A stretch of 64,000 nucleotides of DNA from positions 10,410,501 through 10,474,500 of the forward strand of contig NC_061469.1 in the NCBI RefSeq assembly GCF_022581195.2, given 5' to 3'. The position numbers and the translations under genes were made by a program. Positions within the stretch are counted from its first letter, which is position 1; the number at the start of each line of letters is the position of its first letter. Source of the stretch: Helicoverpa zea (Eukaryota > Arthropoda > Insecta > Lepidoptera > Noctuidae). Shown here one piece after another: positions 60,549 through 64,000 of this stretch. The notes under the pieces are model-generated. The model worked only from the letters and a program-made list of their open reading frames with translations. It was not told where the DNA came from and ran no database searches.

Positions 60549-61004
60549 GTGGTGGAGACAGTGGTGTGCAAGCCGGAGCCGGCGGAGTCGCCGCCGAAGA
60601 AGGCGCGCAGCGAGGACTACACGACGTACGCGCTGCTGCTAGACCCGTACGCGCTGCACTACCGCGCGCTGTCCGCCTTCCGGCCGTGGGACAAGCGCGA
60701 GCCGGCGCTGCAGCACCCCGAGCGCGTGGTGCGCGTGGCCGACTGCACGTCCTTCGAGCGCGACTACCAGCCCAACGTGGCGCTGAAGCCGCTGACGCCG
60801 CCCGTGGACGACGTGACGTCGTCGACGTCGCCGCCGCCGCCCGGGTCGGCGCTGGCGGCGCGGCTGCTGGACGCGGAGGCGCGGCTGGCGGAGCGCGCGC
60901 GGGCGCTGGACGCGCGCGAGGCGGCGCTGGCGCGGCGCGAGGCGCGGCTGGAGGCGCGCGAGGCGGCGCTGGCGCGGGCGCCGGACCCGCCGCCGCCCTG
61001 TTGA
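60549..61004 (+). CDS. Snoo, last coding exon
   Basis: The exon continues Snoo in phase 0 for 151 residues (269-419) and stops at TGA 61002-61004. It opens with VVETVVCKPEP and a basic KKAR stretch (possible nuclear localisation). It then contains LSAFRPW and PNVAL, two short blocks that also occur together after the SMAD4-binding domain in vertebrate Ski, which confirms the exon belongs to the same gene. The rest is a proline/serine segment and an Ala/Arg/Glu/Leu-rich amphipathic helix of about 45 residues with heptad-like leucines. This stands in for the much longer coiled coil of vertebrate Ski. The family's coiled coil drives dimerisation. The exon is GC-rich. Confidence 0.93.
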   Translation: MVETVVCKPEPAESPPKKARSEDYTTYALLLDPYALHYRALSAFRPWDKREPALQHPERVVRVADCTSFERDYQPNVALKPLTPPVDDVTSSTSPPPPGSALAARLLDAEARLAERARALDAREAALARREARLEAREAALARAPDPPPPC

Positions 61005-62950
61005 CCGGTGCGCGTCATCACCCGCCTGCGCAGTGACTCGCGATGAACGCTCAGTGACATTGCTAAGCCGTACACAGTACAAAGCTACGAGGTGCTCGAC
61101 CGATCATGATGTACGTCCCGTACGCGGCACCGTGTAAATATTTATTCTCTACTTGGATATTGTTGATCTTTGAAACCGAGTCGATCGAGACCTCTTTCTA
61201 TTTATACTGTTTTGAATAATTTTATGTGGCGCCACCGGTGTCGGTGCTGCCGAGTGTGCGGATTCGATGAGAGAATCGTTTTTACCACAGATTATACAGT
61301 AGCACGATGCAGATAAAAAATAGTTGTACATAATCATATCAAGTACAGTTTTATGAAATTAGTTTTTTGTACAATATACAGTTTTTCTTGTAGTCTCTTC
61401 AACGTGTGCCATTCTGAGGGTACGTCTGTTACCTTTTTCATATAACCTCAACTCTGTGCTTTTCCAATACCTTATTAACGAAATACTCACATATAATATA
61501 ATATAGTAAAATAGTTATAAAACTACAACCATAAGCATAATTTATACAGGGTTATTTTTAAGATTTTTTTGCAATATCTGTGTACATACAATAAGCAATA
61601 ATAACGGCGATTAAGTTAACTTCTACTTGTGTACAATAGATAAACTTATTATAAACTTCATATTCCGGAATAGTAAGAAGTAGATACGATCTGTGGGCGG
61701 TGTTACACTATAAATCACTAGATAATCATGTTATTACTTATGAAGCTCATTGGACACGCGATATAATACAGCCATTACGTAAATCATTCAACATTTGATG
61801 GTGTAATATCGACCTGCCGCGCTCCGCACTTTCGTTTGAATAAATAACTCTGTATAAAACCTCAGCCATACCAAATAGTAATAATATTTCAAACAGGTAC
61901 ATGCATCATACCTCTTATATGTTAAAGGTTGTATGAAAACCATGTGGGAATAAGTTTATATTTGTTTACAGACACAAGCCGATTGTAGAAGGAACGAGGC
62001 ACATTCGTAATCTTAATAATTAACTCGTAAACATTTTGTTGTGTCAGGTCTACATGGGCACTTTGTTCTAATTCGTCTGTCCCACTCACGCCTACAATTT
62101 ACCAAATAAATTGTTAATGCAATTAAATTTTATTTTTAAAATATGGTAAACAGTCTTCCAGCTGATAGAATCTTAAGTGATCGTTCCCTGTTTCACGTTG
62201 AAAATACGTAAATAATGTTTTTTACGTTTCTTCCAGTAAGTTGTAGTGTGATGGTACCGTGGGACAGATGCGTCGTACTTCATAAGTTGTAGCTACTGTC
62301 GTAGAGTCCAGGCCAACAAAATTATCTTTATAAGGGTGTATCCCGCAGTCTACCTCATTGTACATAAAATTTATTGGTCTAAATTAAGAAAAACTATGTA
62401 AGACACTGATTTTCATTTAGATTCTACAAATTGTTTTTTATCGAGCAATAATTTTTAAAATGGTGAAGTGATCACTGCCTGATTCTTATCAATTGTGTTA
62501 GGTTTTGTATTTCAATGATAAATTGATTGGTTGTTCAGCAAGTGGTCTTCGGCGATGTTCTGTAGTGTTGTGTATTGTTGTAACTACACGGTAACTTGTG
62601 CCCACAACACAGGAGGAACACGCCAGCTATTAAATTCCTAATTGATTCGGTCGAAACTGAAAATAATAAATATCGTAATGTTAACTTTATCATCACAAGC
62701 TTTGATATATAATATTATGTATTTAGTTTTCTTCTAAGACGTAAGGTCTTTTCGTAGCATTTTAATTTATTAAAAAAACTTGTGATTTTTTGCGTCGTAA
62801 ACTTGTTTCACAAGTAACATGTTTTTAAAATATTTTTAAAAACAATGAATTATTAAGTATGTAGGTATTGTCAACAACCGAAAAGCGGCTGATGGACTTT
62901 TTAATGTAATTTATATAGTTTTTGTAATAAATTTGAGCCACGCGTTTTAG
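61005..62950 (+). other. Probable Snoo 3' UTR with several poly(A) signals
   Basis: AT-rich sequence follows the stop codon. AATAAA occurs at 61839-61844, 62105-62110, 62665-62670 and 62926-62931, so several UTR lengths are possible. Pumilio-type motifs TGTANATA occur at 61133-61140, 61325-61332, 61581-61588 and 62359-62366. The UTR end is inferred, not shown. Confidence 0.5.
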
Positions 62951-64000
62951 CCTTTGCCAGTAACAGTGCATTTTGATTTAGTGCATATTTTTTGTGACTG
63001 AGCAATTTATTATTTATGTATTAAACTCGTGTCTAAGGACGTTAACTTCGGATGATTAACATTCGAACTTGTGTGATTTAAACTATGACCTCATGGGCGC
63101 CTCGAGATGTTTCTTTTTTATCTGGTGCGAACAATTTGAAATTATCCAGCGGTCATTAGCTTCTTTGATAAAAAAAAAATAACAAATGGAAATCTAAATT
63201 ACAAAACATTGTTGATTTTGAGATATAAACAGATTAAAATTAGACTTTAAAATCAGAATCAATCAGGTCATTAAATTTTTATAGCGGGTAACATTGTATA
63301 AATATTCAAATTATTGTTCGTACCAGATGAAGGCAACTATTATAAAATAAATTCTAATTACAATATTGTTTTCGCCAAAGAATTGGAAAAATATTTGCCC
63401 GAATATCAACATAATCGATCAAAACATCTCGATATTAATTGGCAGCATAGTGATAAAAAATATCTGAATAAGTGTACTAATTACCTGTAAATATCTAACT
63501 TTGAATGAGATTTATATTTTTAAATGTCACATTTTTTAACGGCAAATGTTTCTTCAATTCAAAGGCTGAATATCGCTGAGGTCGATTAAAACAACAAATA
63601 CAATGAGTTGTGAAATATAATTTCACTAAGTGACTTTGGCTAAGCTCAAATTGTAGAAAGAAATCGGAACGATTTTCCTTTCGATGATATTTTTTTCCTT
63701 CGAAGAGTGCTATGTTACGTAGTTAGTTGTTTTAGAATAAGATTTCAGTTTTAGAATAGGTTATCTCTAGTCAGAGACACTTTGAAAAAAAAATTACCAT
63801 TTACTTATTATATTAATATATATTATTCAATATAGGTACCGTAAGCGAGTGTAATAAGAATAACTTATTGTTTTAAACATTTAATAGTGTACATTAGAAA
63901 TTGACTGCATGTCATTATATTGTATAATAAGGTACCTCATATATATATGTATGTATTGTGAAACTTTTCTGTCAGTACTATTGTTGGATAATTTTGGTGC
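62951..64000. other. Downstream AT-rich sequence
   Basis: No gene is recognised. One further TGTAAATA motif occurs at 63486-63493. A short AT dinucleotide stretch lies near 63938-63950. Confidence 0.4.

Noticed and set aside
60639..61082. Minus-strand and shifted frames over the last Snoo exon
   Set aside because: These are low-complexity Arg/Ser/Ala products of GC-rich codons. The phase-0 + frame carries the conserved Ski blocks.
1..64000. CRISPR arrays, bacterial operons or phage genes
   Set aside because: Spliced genes, retroelements and composition show eukaryotic nuclear DNA, and no direct-repeat/spacer pattern was seen.

Overview
This window looks like nuclear DNA from a moth or butterfly (Lepidoptera). 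It is AT-rich, has long introns and spliced genes, and carries scraps of retroelement tails that I recognise as common in lepidopteran genomes. These include the CATCATCAT-type LINE tail, the short element ending in TTATAATATTAGTATAGAT, and the repeat ending in CGAGTCCGACTCGCACTTGG. There are no operons, and the many short open frames are mostly noise.

The only clear host gene is a Ski/Sno proto-oncogene homologue (Snoo) on the + strand. Its start codon is at 5255, in a CpG-rich promoter/leader region (about 4710-5254). Coding exon 1 (5255-6058) carries the Ski/Sno/Dac homology domain and the zinc-binding SMAD4-binding domain. A 54.5-kb intron (6059-60548) follows. The last coding exon (60549-61004) carries the conserved LSAFRPW and PNVAL blocks and a short Ala/Arg/Glu/Leu helix. 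The phase-0 junction gives 419 residues. The downstream 3' region holds several poly(A) signals and five Pumilio-type motifs.

Upstream of Snoo, 492-3643 is a near-complete PIF/Harbinger transposon with 25-bp terminal inverted repeats and a TAA target duplication. It encodes a three-exon DDE transposase on + and a two-exon MADF/BESS protein on -. The two genes interlock: each one's intron contains an exon of the other, so the coding exons never overlap. The transposase has one in-frame stop exactly where the third catalytic acidic residue is expected, while the MADF frame is open.

The large Snoo intron holds most of the other elements. A complete Ty3/gypsy-type LTR retrotransposon lies at 43576-48295, with apparently identical 396-bp LTRs, target duplication ACTAT, a gag frame, and a pol frame with protease-RT-RNaseH-integrase order and no env. 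It has split an older 1.6-kb dispersed repeat (42612-43570 plus 48301-48914). The intron also holds a tRNA-derived SINE with a 9-bp target duplication (23189-23550), a Harbinger-derived deletion element that still encodes a transposase N-terminal scrap (32869-33420), two other MITE-like inverted-repeat elements (35602-36041 and 56764-56988), several LINE-tail fragments, a 120-bp tandem array (52455-52797), two strong isolated hairpins (8322-8378 and 29070-29125) and several CpG-dense islands. The remaining intron sequence shows nothing I can assign.
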